Source: Ciceribacter sp. L1K22 (GTDB lineage: Bacteria; Pseudomonadota; Alphaproteobacteria; Rhizobiales; Rhizobiaceae). Taken from it: a stretch of 64,000 nt of DNA. The translations under genes were made by a program, and so were the position numbers. Under the pieces are notes generated by a model that was given only the letters and a program-made list of their open reading frames with translations, did no database searches and was not told the DNA's origin. Shown piece after piece: positions 15,444-23,833 of the stretch. The stretch's first letter is position 1. Every line of letters starts with the position of its first letter. Where the stretch lies: positions 124,001 to 188,000 of the forward strand of contig NZ_JAGFPK010000002.1 of assembly GCF_017599385.1 (NCBI RefSeq), written 5' to 3'.

Positions 15444-16780
15444 CGAGACCGAGCAGGGTCTCGCTGTTTTTCTACGCGCTTCCCGCCATCCCTCTCGCAG
15501 CGATGGCGCTTCCCTTCTACGTGATCGCGCCGACGTTTTATGCGGAGCAACTCGGCGTATCGGCCGCCGGACTCGGGGTCGTCTTGCTGCTGATCCGGCT
15601 TTTCGACGCCATCAGCGACCCACTTGTCGGCTATATGGCGGATCGGGTTTCATCCGCCTATGGTCGCAGGCGCGCGGTCTTTCTTGTTTTCGCGCCTGCC
15701 GCGGCATTGGCATCCTTCATGCTTTTCTGGCCGCCCGTCGATGCAGGCCTCGGCTATCTAGCTCTGTGGGGCCTGTTGCTTTCCCTCTGTTACACCGGTG
15801 TTACGCTGCCCTACACTGCCTGGGGAGCGGAACTCTCCACAGAGTATGCGGGGAGGACCGTCGTGTCCGCCTTCCGGGAAGGCGCGACACTGATCGGCAC
15901 TCTCATCGCCGTCGTTCTGCCCTTCGTTGTGGGCGTCGATCAAGCCGAGGGTCTGCATGGGCTGGCGGTCCTCGCGATCGTGCTGGCAATCTTCACCCCG
16001 TTGCTCGCCGGGCTGGCGGTGTGGAAAACGCCGGAGCCTGAAAATCTGTCCCGACGATCACTGGGGTTGTGGGAAGGGCTACAGTTTCTGGGCGCGAACA
16101 AGGCTTTCCTCAGGCTGATCGGCGCCTTTTTTCTCAACGGTTTTGCCAACGCAATCCCCGCGACGCTGTTTCTGCTTTTCGTTTCGGAAAGGCTCGGTGT
16201 CGCCGAATTGCGGGGACCGCTTCTGCTGCTCTACTTCCTGTGTGGCGTTATCGGCGTCCCGGTCGCCGTGGCGACGGCGGCGCGGTTTGGAAAGCATCGC
16301 AGCTGGTGCGGGGCCATGACGCTTGCCTGCGTCATCTTCGCCTTTTCCGGCCTTTTGCAGGAGGGTGACGTGCTGGCTTTCGCCGTTATCTGTGCGGCGA
16401 CGGGGTTGCTGCTGGGCTTCGACCTGACGCTTCCACCGGCCATACAGGCCGATGTGATAGACCTCGATACGCTCCGCTCAGGCGAACAAAGGACGGGGAT
16501 CTACTTTGCCGCCTGGGGGCTTGCGACCAAGCTTTCACTCGCTCTGAGTGCCGGTGTCGTTTTCCCGATCCTGGAATGGTCCGGTCTCGATCCGGGGAGC
16601 AGCAATCCCCAGATACCCACCGCGCTGTTTGCCCTCTCGTCGCTCTACGCATGGCTGCCGATCCTCCCGAAGCTCGCGGCGATCGCGCTGATGTGGAATT
16701 TCCCGATCGCCATCGACGATCAGCGCGGCCTGCGCGAGGCGCTGGAAAATGCGCGGCGCCAGGAAAATTCGGCGATGTGA
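15440..16780 (+). CDS. MFS transporter, glycoside-pentoside-hexuronide:cation symporter-like
   Basis: 446 residues and about 12 hydrophobic helices. The segment RLFDAISDPLVGYMADRVSSAYGRRRAVF is the typical loop 2-3 of GPH-type symporters, with the DAISDP signature; YTGVTLPYTAWGAEL is the matching helix 4-5 motif. Members import sugars, glycosides or sulfonated sugars with H+ or Na+. The substrate cannot be read. The start overlaps the upstream secreted-protein gene; an SDR gene starts 20 bases after its stop, so the three form an operon. Confidence 0.83.
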   Translation: MTRPSRVSLFFYALPAIPLAAMALPFYVIAPTFYAEQLGVSAAGLGVVLLLIRLFDAISDPLVGYMADRVSSAYGRRRAVFLVFAPAAALASFMLFWPPVDAGLGYLALWGLLLSLCYTGVTLPYTAWGAELSTEYAGRTVVSAFREGATLIGTLIAVVLPFVVGVDQAEGLHGLAVLAIVLAIFTPLLAGLAVWKTPEPENLSRRSLGLWEGLQFLGANKAFLRLIGAFFLNGFANAIPATLFLLFVSERLGVAELRGPLLLLYFLCGVIGVPVAVATAARFGKHRSWCGAMTLACVIFAFSGLLQEGDVLAFAVICAATGLLLGFDLTLPPAIQADVIDLDTLRSGEQRTGIYFAAWGLATKLSLALSAGVVFPILEWSGLDPGSSNPQIPTALFALSSLYAWLPILPKLAAIALMWNFPIAIDDQRGLREALENARRQENSAM

Positions 16781-16799
16781 CTCTAACCCGGAGCTTTAC

Positions 16800-17495
16800 A
16801 TGCAGCTTGAATCTTTACCTGACGGCTATCGTGCACTCGTGATCGGGGCAAGCGGCGGGATTGGCAGCGCCATCGCTGATGCCATCGCCGGCGATTCCCG
16901 TTGCGGTTCGCTCACCCGTCTCTCCCGCCGCGTTGATGGCCTGGACGTCACCGATGAGAACAGCGTTGCTGCCGCGGCGGCAGCGCTTGAAGGAGAATGG
17001 CATCTGATTTTCTGTGCGACCGGCGCGCTGACGATTGACGGCCGCGGTCCGGAAAAATCGATCAGGCAGATCACAGCCGAGGCCATGATGGCGCAATTTG
17101 CCCTGAACGCTGTCGGAACCGCGCTCTTGATCAAGCACTTCTCTCCCAGGCTCTCACGCCGGGAGCGAAGCCTGATGGCGTTCCTGTCGGCCCGGGTCGG
17201 CTCGATAGGCGACAATAGACTCGGCGGCTGGATGTCCTACCGCGCCTCGAAGGCGGCGCTGAACCAGATCGTCCGCACCGCGTCGGTCGAGATCGGTCGC
17301 ACGCATCCCCAATCTGTCATCGCGGCCTTGCATCCGGGAACGGTGGCAACGAGCCTGACCGAGGCCTATGCCGGCGGACACGAGCGGATGGCGCCGGAGC
17401 GGAGCGCGCATGCCTTGCTGTCGGTGCTCGATGGATTGCAGCCGGACCAATCGGGCTGCTTCTTCGCTTATGACGGGAGCGTCATCGAATGGTAG
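16800..17495 (+). CDS. short-chain dehydrogenase/reductase, C-factor-like
   Basis: 231 residues. The nucleotide-binding motif is VIGASGGIGSAIADAI, and the catalytic pair is Y-x3-K in YRASKAAL with an upstream serine (FLSARVGSIGDN). The short early region and GTVATSLTEAY tail resemble CsgA/C-factor-type SDRs. I chose the ATG at 16800, with CGGAG 7 bases ahead, over an upstream frame that runs into the MFS gene. It ends 8 bases from the convergent AraC-type regulator. Substrate unknown; the MFS neighbour suggests a small imported metabolite. Confidence 0.83.
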   Translation: MQLESLPDGYRALVIGASGGIGSAIADAIAGDSRCGSLTRLSRRVDGLDVTDENSVAAAAAALEGEWHLIFCATGALTIDGRGPEKSIRQITAEAMMAQFALNAVGTALLIKHFSPRLSRRERSLMAFLSARVGSIGDNRLGGWMSYRASKAALNQIVRTASVEIGRTHPQSVIAALHPGTVATSLTEAYAGGHERMAPERSAHALLSVLDGLQPDQSGCFFAYDGSVIEW

Positions 17496-17503
17496 CCGTT
17501 CGC

Positions 17504-18427
17504 TCAAGGCCAGGCATGCAGCGCGCCCTGCTTGGCCCGCTCTGACTGAGCGGCATGATGCGGGGAGAGGCGGTATCGGGCCGGCGATTGACCCTGAAGC
17601 GACTTGAAGAAACGGCTGAATTGCGACGCTCCGCCAAAGCCGAGAATGCCTGCGATCTGTCCGAGTGCGAGCGTGGAGGTGGACAGGTAGATTCGCGCCT
17701 CCACCAGCAGCCGTTCACGGATGAGACGTGCGGGCGGTCGCCCATAGGCCCGCAGACAAAGGTCGTTCAGCCGATCCCTAGATACCCCAAGTTCACGGGC
17801 ATAGCGCTCCACGCGCCAATGCTCCCGGAAATGGCTTTCGACGAGAGCCGTGAAGCGTCCGGCTAGCGCCTTGGTCGAGCCGGTCTGCGTCCCGTCACCC
17901 TGGCTTGCGGGTTGGTTTCGATGCAGGTGGACGAGAAGGACGTGCAGGAGTGACTCCACGACCGCCGCCGACATCGGGCCGGGATTGAGCGTCTCCGAGA
18001 GGATACCGGTAAAGCAGCCCGCGACCGCTTCGCCGGCGCTGTTGTCCGGACCAAGTCGCATGAAGGATGACCGAGCGACCAGGAAGCGCAGTTCGGCGGC
18101 TTCGGCCCGGCGCTGCAACACGCGGTCCAGAGTCGAGTCACCGAGAAAAAGATGGGTTCCCTGCGCCCCCGACGACAATTCGAGCCGCATTCCTTCCTTC
18201 CAGGGCATCCAGCCCATGACGGGGCCTGTCAGCGGCAGGATGACATCGTCGCCGGTTCGTAAGACCGCATCTCCCTTTTCCAGAAGCAGCGCCCGAAAAT
18301 TGCCGGTGTCACCCAGGCCGGCCCGACCGAGAACGCGGGTCTGGAGTGCGGCGCGAAACCGCTCGGCCCGTACAGGGGCTTCCGGGCGTGCTGTCGCTGG
18401 TATCGGCAGTGATCCGCGGTGTGGCAT
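17504..18427 (-). CDS. AraC family transcription regulator
   Basis: 307 residues from the ATG at 18427, which has GGGG 6 bases ahead; a GTG at 18460 is less likely. The N-terminal 190 residues look like the AraC-ligand-binding-like domain of activators such as FeaR (DDVILPLTGPVMGWM and the central helix region). The C-terminal HTH pair is VERYARELGVSRDRLNDLCL and ALGQIAGILGFGGASQFSRFF. It is divergent from the aldehyde dehydrogenase/ABC operon across 141 bases and probably activates it in response to the substrate or an aldehyde intermediate; this is inferred from position. Confidence 0.87.
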   Translation of the reverse strand: MPHRGSLPIPATARPEAPVRAERFRAALQTRVLGRAGLGDTGNFRALLLEKGDAVLRTGDDVILPLTGPVMGWMPWKEGMRLELSSGAQGTHLFLGDSTLDRVLQRRAEAAELRFLVARSSFMRLGPDNSAGEAVAGCFTGILSETLNPGPMSAAVVESLLHVLLVHLHRNQPASQGDGTQTGSTKALAGRFTALVESHFREHWRVERYARELGVSRDRLNDLCLRAYGRPPARLIRERLLVEARIYLSTSTLALGQIAGILGFGGASQFSRFFKSLQGQSPARYRLSPHHAAQSERAKQGALHAWP

Positions 18428-18568
18428 GGGAAACCCCGCAAAAGGCAAATATATTCCCACAAAACGTCATTTACTCTCGCCGTATGTCAATCAAAATGCG
18501 GTCGGTCACCCTCAAAAACAAGAAAACGGGTGCGAGGAGGATCAGCGAACAGCCGTTTGGGAGGACGC
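18428..18568. promoter_or_regulatory. divergent promoter region between araC-type gene and aldehyde/ABC operon
   Basis: 141 bases between divergent starts, AT-rich around 18440-18520. The strong ribosome binding site GGGAGGA (18559-18565) precedes the aldehyde dehydrogenase ATG at 18569. I could not fix -35/-10 boxes or an AraC half-site with confidence. Confidence 0.35.
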
Positions 18569-20002
18569 ATGTTCGTAGCCAGAGGTATCGTCGGTGGTGT
18601 GCCCGTTTCCGCGCAGGATGAGCGCAGATACGAACGCCGCGACCTGACCACGGGAGCGGTGCTGACGCTGGCGTCGGCATTCGGCCGAACCGAGGCGGAA
18701 GCTGCGGCGGACGCGGCTGCCGGTGCGTTCGCCGCCTGGTCTTCTACCACGCCAGAGGAGCGCTCGACGCTGCTGCGGCGGGGCGCGGATTTACTGGCTG
18801 AGAATGTCGACGAGCTTTGCAGAATTGCCCAGGTCGAAGTGGGCGCGACGCCGGAGTGGATCCGGTTCAATGTGGAGGTTGCCCGGGCAACGCTTCACCA
18901 GGCCGCAGGGCTGGCGGATGCCATCGGCGACGAGAAGGTGGAGGGTGCGCCGACAGGCGTCCGCTATCACCTCATCCGACGGCCCGCCGGTGTCGTGCTC
19001 GGCCTGGCCCCGTGGAATGCGCCCGTCGCCCTTGCCGTGAGAGCGCTTGCCGCACCGCTGGCGCTTGGCAATACCGTCGTTCTGAAGGGCTCGGAGCTTT
19101 GCCCGAAGGTCCACGAGACCGTGGCGCAACTGCTGATCGATGCAGGGCTTCCGGACGGAGTGCTGAACTATGTGAGCAGTGCGCCCGAGGACGCGCATGA
19201 CGTGGTGGATGCACTCATCGCGCACCCTGCGGTGCGCCGTGTCAATTTCACCGGCTCGACCCGTGTCGGCAGGCATATCGCGGAGCTGGCGGCACGGCAC
19301 CTCAAGCGGTGTTTGCTCGAACTGTCCGGCAAGGCATCCGCGGTTATCCTGTCGGATGCCGATCTAGCCAGCGCCGCCAAATCCGTCGCGCACGGCGCTT
19401 TCTTCAATCAGGGACAGGTGTGCATGTCCACGGACCGGATCATCATCGAAGAGAGGATCGCGGACGAATTCATTTCGCTTCTGAGGCGCGAGACAGAGCG
19501 GCTTGGTGGCGAGTTCGGTCACGTGATTGGGCCGGAGGCGGTGGCACGGCTGCAGGGGCTCGCCGCAGACGCGGCTGCCAAGGGTGCCGTGCTCGTGACC
19601 GGCGGGCAAAATGTGGGGACGCTGATGCAGCCCACAATCGTCGATCACGTTGCCTACGGAATGCGGATCTACGAGGAGGAAATCTTCGGGCCGATGGTCG
19701 GCGTCATAAGGGTAGAGGATGCCGACGAGGCGGTAACGGTTGCCAACGATACCGAATACGGCCTGTCGGCGGCCGTGTTCGGACGTGATCTTCCCCGTGC
19801 ACGCGCCATCGCGCGGCGCATAGAGGCGGGCGCGGTGCATATCAACGGCACCACCGTCTGCGACGATCCGGCGATGCCCTATGGCGGCATGAAGGCGAGC
19901 GGCTATGGGCGCTTCGGGGGAAGGGCAGTGATCGAGGAATTCACCGAGATACAATGGATGACGGAACGGGATGCACCCGGAGGAGAGGACCGCACACCCT
20001 GA
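18569..20002 (+). CDS. NAD(P)-dependent aldehyde dehydrogenase, salicylaldehyde/vanillin dehydrogenase-like
   Basis: 477 residues with the whole ALDH core: GLAPWNAPVALAVRAL, the coenzyme loop FTGSTRVGRHIAEL, the general-base glutamate in LELSGKAS and the nucleophilic cysteine in FFNQGQVCMSTDRII. The QGQVCMSTDR surroundings resemble aromatic aldehyde dehydrogenases (salicylaldehyde, vanillin), so an aromatic aldehyde is a fair guess but not proven. The ATG at 18569 is chosen for its GGGAGGA site. It heads an operon with a branched-chain-type ABC importer and a second aldehyde dehydrogenase. Confidence 0.87.
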   Translation: MFVARGIVGGVPVSAQDERRYERRDLTTGAVLTLASAFGRTEAEAAADAAAGAFAAWSSTTPEERSTLLRRGADLLAENVDELCRIAQVEVGATPEWIRFNVEVARATLHQAAGLADAIGDEKVEGAPTGVRYHLIRRPAGVVLGLAPWNAPVALAVRALAAPLALGNTVVLKGSELCPKVHETVAQLLIDAGLPDGVLNYVSSAPEDAHDVVDALIAHPAVRRVNFTGSTRVGRHIAELAARHLKRCLLELSGKASAVILSDADLASAAKSVAHGAFFNQGQVCMSTDRIIIEERIADEFISLLRRETERLGGEFGHVIGPEAVARLQGLAADAAAKGAVLVTGGQNVGTLMQPTIVDHVAYGMRIYEEEIFGPMVGVIRVEDADEAVTVANDTEYGLSAAVFGRDLPRARAIARRIEAGAVHINGTTVCDDPAMPYGGMKASGYGRFGGRAVIEEFTEIQWMTERDAPGGEDRTP

Positions 20003-20037
20003 CCTGATTACGCATGCAACAACGGGAGGAGAACGAC

Positions 20038-21240
20038 ATGAAACGCAGGACATTTACAAGACTTGCCATGCTCGCTTTGGCTGCGGGCGTCGCGGGAGCG
20101 CCGGCCATGGCGCAGGACGTGCTCAAGGTCGGGGCGGTCGCGCCGAAGACCGGACCATTGGCGGGCGGTGCCGCTGTCAGCTACTGGCCGAACGTCAAAC
20201 TCTGGATCAGTGACGTGAATGCGCGCGGGGGCCTCAAGGTTGGCGACAAGACCTACACGCTGGAAGCCATCGAGTACGATGACCAGACAAACCCAGGCGA
20301 AACGATCAAGGCCGTGCAGCGTCTTGTCGACCAGGACAAGGCCCAGATCGTGCTGCCGCCATACTCGACCGGTCTGAACCTCGCCGCGGCGCCGATCTAT
20401 GCGCGCTACGGCCTGCCGATGGTCACCTCGACGACGACCACCGATAAGGCCGAGGAACTGTCCGACCAGTTTCCCAATGTCTTCATCACGCTCGGCGGGG
20501 CCAAGCCCGTGGTGCAGGGCGTCGTCGAAACCATGGTCAAGTTGCGGGATCGCGGCGACATTGGAACCAAGATCGCGATGGTCAACGTCGCCGACGCCTT
20601 CGGTATCGAGTTGATGAACGAAGCCAAGCCGGCTTTCCAGGAGGCTGGGTTCGAACTGGTCTACGAAACGTCCTACCCGCTCGGCACGCAGGATCTGTCG
20701 CCGGTGATGAAGGCGGCGAAAGCGGCCCAACCCGATGCCTTCATCGCGTGGTCCTATCCGCCAGATACCTTCGCTCTCACAGAACAGGCGATCGTTGAAG
20801 ACCTTCAGGTCGGTGCCTTCTTCACGGCTGTCGCCACCGCCTTTCCCGCCTATGTCGGCCGCTTCGGCTCGGCCGTCGAAGGGGTTCTTGGCATCGGCGG
20901 CGTCAATGCCGACGGCGATGCCTTCAAGGAATACGCCAAGCGTCACGAAGAAGTGACGGGAGCCAAGCCAGACTATTGGGCAAGTGCCATGGTCTACTCG
21001 TCGTTCCAGGTTCTGGAGAAGTCCATCGAGGCCGTCGGGTCCTTCGACAATGCGGCGATCATCCAGCACATCAAGGACAACAGCTTCGACACGGTCATCG
21101 GTCCGATCAAGTTCGACGAGCACAACAATAATCCGGCCTTCTGGACCGTCGGCCAGTGGCAGGGCGGCGTGTTCAAGGGCGTGAGCTCGACCGGCCGCGA
21201 GGGTGCCGTTGAAGTCCAGAAGAAGGGCGCCTGGAAGTAA
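20038..21240 (+). CDS. ABC importer periplasmic binding protein, branched-chain amino acid (LivJ) type
   Basis: 400 residues. The N terminus MKRRTFTRLAMLALAAG carries a twin-arginine-like motif and a cleavage region near APAMAQ. The body is a Leu/Ile/Val-type type I binding fold: VGAVAPKTGPLAGGA, EYDDQTNPGETIKAVQRLVDQ, and PVMKAAKAAQPDAFIAWSYPPD. Family members bind amino acids but also aromatic acids, amides and urea. GGGAGGAGAACGAC precedes the ATG at 20038. A strong hairpin follows the stop. The flanking aldehyde dehydrogenases argue for a ligand that yields an aldehyde, not for leucine. Confidence 0.88.
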   Translation: MKRRTFTRLAMLALAAGVAGAPAMAQDVLKVGAVAPKTGPLAGGAAVSYWPNVKLWISDVNARGGLKVGDKTYTLEAIEYDDQTNPGETIKAVQRLVDQDKAQIVLPPYSTGLNLAAAPIYARYGLPMVTSTTTTDKAEELSDQFPNVFITLGGAKPVVQGVVETMVKLRDRGDIGTKIAMVNVADAFGIELMNEAKPAFQEAGFELVYETSYPLGTQDLSPVMKAAKAAQPDAFIAWSYPPDTFALTEQAIVEDLQVGAFFTAVATAFPAYVGRFGSAVEGVLGIGGVNADGDAFKEYAKRHEEVTGAKPDYWASAMVYSSFQVLEKSIEAVGSFDNAAIIQHIKDNSFDTVIGPIKFDEHNNNPAFWTVGQWQGGVFKGVSSTGREGAVEVQKKGAWK

Positions 21241-21252
21241 CCTAGCCAGTGT

Positions 21253-21280
21253 TCCGGGGGCGGGAAGAGCCGCTCCCGGA
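21253..21280 (+). terminator. intercistronic hairpin after the binding-protein gene
   Basis: TCCGGG (21253-21258) pairs with CCCGGA (21275-21280), and the stem continues inward to 11 pairs with one G-T and a 6-base loop (21264-21269). There is no T-run, so it more likely protects the upstream message or partly attenuates than ends transcription. Confidence 0.5.
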
Positions 21281-21297
21281 TAAACTTCGAACCGGGG

Positions 21298-22170
21298 ATG
21301 GGCATGGATGTCATCGTCACCGGGCTGCTGTTGGGCGGAGCCTATGCGCTGATCGCAATGGGTCTCAACCTGCAATACGGCATGGCCCGCATCATGAATC
21401 TCGCGAACGGCGAAATGCTGGTCGCCGGAGGCTTCGTGGCCTTCTGGCTCTGGACCGGCAGCCAGATCAGTCCGCTGCTGTCGGTGTTTCTGGTGGCGCC
21501 GGTGGCGTTTGTGGTGAACTGGCTGATTTATATGGTTTTCCTGAGGCCGCTGGTGAAGCGCGCCAAGTCGCGCGGCCAACTGGAAGTGGACGCGATCCTC
21601 ACGACATTCGGGCTTTCCTTCGTTGCGGTCGGTCTGATGCTGGCCGTCTTCGGCGGCGATTATTTCAGCTACTCCTATCTTTCGACGCCGGTCCACATCC
21701 TGGGCGATACCTATGGCGCAAACCGGCTCACCGCCTTCGTGGCCGCCGTGCTGATCTGTGGCACGCTCTGGCTCTGGCTTGCCCGCAGCCGCGCCGGCAT
21801 GACGATCCGGGCTATTTCCGTTGCGCCTGAGAGTGCGCGGCTCGTTGGCATCGATGTTGGGCGTACCGCGGCGCTGGCCTTTGCACTCGGCGGGGCGGTG
21901 ACTGCGACCGGCGGCACGCTCATTTCGACCTTCCTGACTTTGGATGCCTCCACGGGCGTGATCTTCACGCTGAAGGCTCTCGTGATCGTCATCATGGGCG
22001 GCGTCGGCGACGTGCGCGGCACCATCGTTGCCGCACTGTTGCTCGGACTTCTGGAAACCTTCGTGGCGCGGGTGATCGATCCGGGCCTCACCCTGGCCGC
22101 TGCCTATCTGCTGTTTGTGGTCATTCTCCTGTTTCGCCCGCAGGGGCTGTTCGGGAGGCCGACGACATGA
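21298..22170 (+). CDS. ABC importer permease, LivH type
   Basis: 290 residues with about eight helices and the LivH signature: GLLLGGAYALIAMGLNLQYGMARIMNLANGEM at the N terminus and the cytoplasmic coupling region RSRAGMTIRAISVAPESARLVGIDV. It ends in the usual YLLFVVILLFRPQGLFG. The start at 21298 (MGMDVIV) and a second ATG at 21304 are both possible. It overlaps livM-type by 4 bases. It forms the membrane pore with the next gene product. Confidence 0.9.
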   Translation: MGMDVIVTGLLLGGAYALIAMGLNLQYGMARIMNLANGEMLVAGGFVAFWLWTGSQISPLLSVFLVAPVAFVVNWLIYMVFLRPLVKRAKSRGQLEVDAILTTFGLSFVAVGLMLAVFGGDYFSYSYLSTPVHILGDTYGANRLTAFVAAVLICGTLWLWLARSRAGMTIRAISVAPESARLVGIDVGRTAALAFALGGAVTATGGTLISTFLTLDASTGVIFTLKALVIVIMGGVGDVRGTIVAALLLGLLETFVARVIDPGLTLAAAYLLFVVILLFRPQGLFGRPTT

Positions 22171-23108
22171 GCACGCTGACACCGCGGGACTGGAAGAACC
22201 TCATTGCCTGCGCGATCGCACTTGCGGTCGCCGCCTGCCTTCCGTGGACTTCGGGCGCCTATGCGCTCAGCATCGGCGTGACCATTGCGATGTACACCGT
22301 GCTGGCAACGAGCTGGGCGCTGTTTTCCGGACCGACGCATTACATCTCGCTCGCGAGCGCGGCGTTCTTCGGGGTCGGCGCCTATGTCACTGGTATCGGC
22401 ATCGAGTATTTGCCCTATTGGACGTTGCCGCCGATCGCGGCCGTTTTCGGCGCTGTCATGGCGGCGCTCGTCGGTCTCGCGACACTGCGCCTCTCCGGAG
22501 TCTATTTCGTCATTTTCACCCTGGGGCTGGCCGAGTTCGTTCGGCAGATCATCACCTGGAGCCAGAATATTTCCGGCACCAAGGGCATCTATGTCCTGAC
22601 CTCGATCGGTGAGAAGCATATCTACTGGCAACTCCTCGCTTTGGCCGCGCTGGTGTGGCTGATCGGCTGGCTGATCGCCCGGTCGCGACTCGGCTTCGCG
22701 CTGCGCATCATCGGCGATGACGAAGTGGTGGCGCGCCACTCCGGCATCGACACCGCACGGGCCAAGATCCTGCTATTCATGCTGCCCGGCGCGGTGGCGG
22801 CGATGACGGGCGCTATTCTCGCGCCGCGCTACGTCTATATCGAGCCGGCGCTCGCCTTCTCGCCCATGCTGTCCTTCCAGGTGGTGATCATGGCGCTTCT
22901 CGGCGGAACAGGACGCCTCTGGGGTCCGCTCGTCGGTGTGATCCCGTTCACCTTCCTGTGGGAGGCGATCTCTGTCTCGTTCCCCAACCAGACGACGCTG
23001 CTGCTCGGGGTGTGTTTCCTGGTGATTGTCTATGTTCTGCCCAAGGGCTTCGTCGGCCTTATCGATGCCGGTCGCAAGAGGATGCAGGCAGGCGAGGTTA
23101 CGACATGA
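22167..23108 (+). CDS. ABC importer permease, LivM type
   Basis: 313 residues, LivM family. The LSLASAAFFGVGAYVTG-like segment (here ISLASAAFFGVGAYVTG) and the coupling loop RSRLGFALRIIGDDEVVARHSGIDTARAK are diagnostic. It overlaps the LivH-type gene upstream and the LivG-type ATPase downstream by 4 bases each, so subunits should be made in fixed ratio. Inner membrane; partner of the previous protein. Confidence 0.9.
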   Translation: MSTLTPRDWKNLIACAIALAVAACLPWTSGAYALSIGVTIAMYTVLATSWALFSGPTHYISLASAAFFGVGAYVTGIGIEYLPYWTLPPIAAVFGAVMAALVGLATLRLSGVYFVIFTLGLAEFVRQIITWSQNISGTKGIYVLTSIGEKHIYWQLLALAALVWLIGWLIARSRLGFALRIIGDDEVVARHSGIDTARAKILLFMLPGAVAAMTGAILAPRYVYIEPALAFSPMLSFQVVIMALLGGTGRLWGPLVGVIPFTFLWEAISVSFPNQTTLLLGVCFLVIVYVLPKGFVGLIDAGRKRMQAGEVTT

Positions 23109-23833
23109 ACACGCTGTTGTCGCTTCGCGGCGTAACGAAACGTTTTGGCGGCCTGGTGGCTGTCAATCGGATGGATTTCGACGTCGCCCAACATCAGGTC
23201 CTCGGACTGATCGGCCCCAACGGGTCCGGCAAATCGACGACGATGAACCTCATCTCAGGCGCCTTTCCCGTCAGCTCGGGGGTGATCACCCTGCGCGGGC
23301 AACCCATAACAAGCCTGGCGGCCCAGGACATCGCACGGCGTGGCATTTCGCGGACATTCCAGTTGGTCAGGCTGCTGCCCTCCATGTCCGTGCTGGAAAA
23401 CGTCAAGGCGGGCGCGGTATTCGGTCACCGCCGCCACTGGGGCCCCGACGCGGACGCGATCGCCGAAACCATGCTTGAGAAAGTGGGCCTTGCCGGGCGA
23501 GGGCACATGATGGTGGGGCAGTTAACCTATATCGACACCAAGCGCGTCGAGCTCGCCCGAGTGCTTGCGGCCGAGCCAAAGGTGCTGCTTCTCGACGAGT
23601 GGCTGGCCGGCCTCAATCCGACCGAGCTGGAGGAAGGTATCCGCCTGATCCGTGGACTGCGCGACGAAGGACGCACCATCCTGCTGGTGGAGCACGTCAT
23701 GGACGCAATCCGCTCGCTTTGCGACCGGTGCGTGGTCATGGCGGCCGGTACCAAGATCGCCGAGGGAACGCCGGCCGAGGTTCTCTCCGATCCGACCGTC
23801 ATCCGCGCCTATCTGGGAGACGATGATGCTTGA
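23105..23833 (+). CDS. ABC importer ATPase, LivG type
   Basis: 242 residues. Walker A GPNGSGKSTT, Walker B KVLLLDEWLAG and the switch histidine in LLVEHVMDA are present. The signature motif is weak: where LSGGQ is expected the sequence reads MMVGQLTYIDTKRVELARVLA, so LSYGQ-like is altered to LTYID; other LivG-type proteins also have LSYG here. The aspartate-to-tryptophan start DEWLAG instead of DEPxAG is likewise uncommon but known in this subfamily. It overlaps the next ATPase gene by 11 bases. Confidence 0.88.
   Translation: MNTLLSLRGVTKRFGGLVAVNRMDFDVAQHQVLGLIGPNGSGKSTTMNLISGAFPVSSGVITLRGQPITSLAAQDIARRGISRTFQLVRLLPSMSVLENVKAGAVFGHRRHWGPDADAIAETMLEKVGLAGRGHMMVGQLTYIDTKRVELARVLAAEPKVLLLDEWLAGLNPTELEEGIRLIRGLRDEGRTILLVEHVMDAIRSLCDRCVVMAAGTKIAEGTPAEVLSDPTVIRAYLGDDDA

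Noticed and set aside
20008..22182. Open frame of 724 codons on the minus strand
   Set aside because: It lies wholly opposite the binding-protein and LivH-type genes and has the His/Arg/Asp/Gly-rich composition typical of antisense frames in GC-rich DNA; no domain is recognisable.
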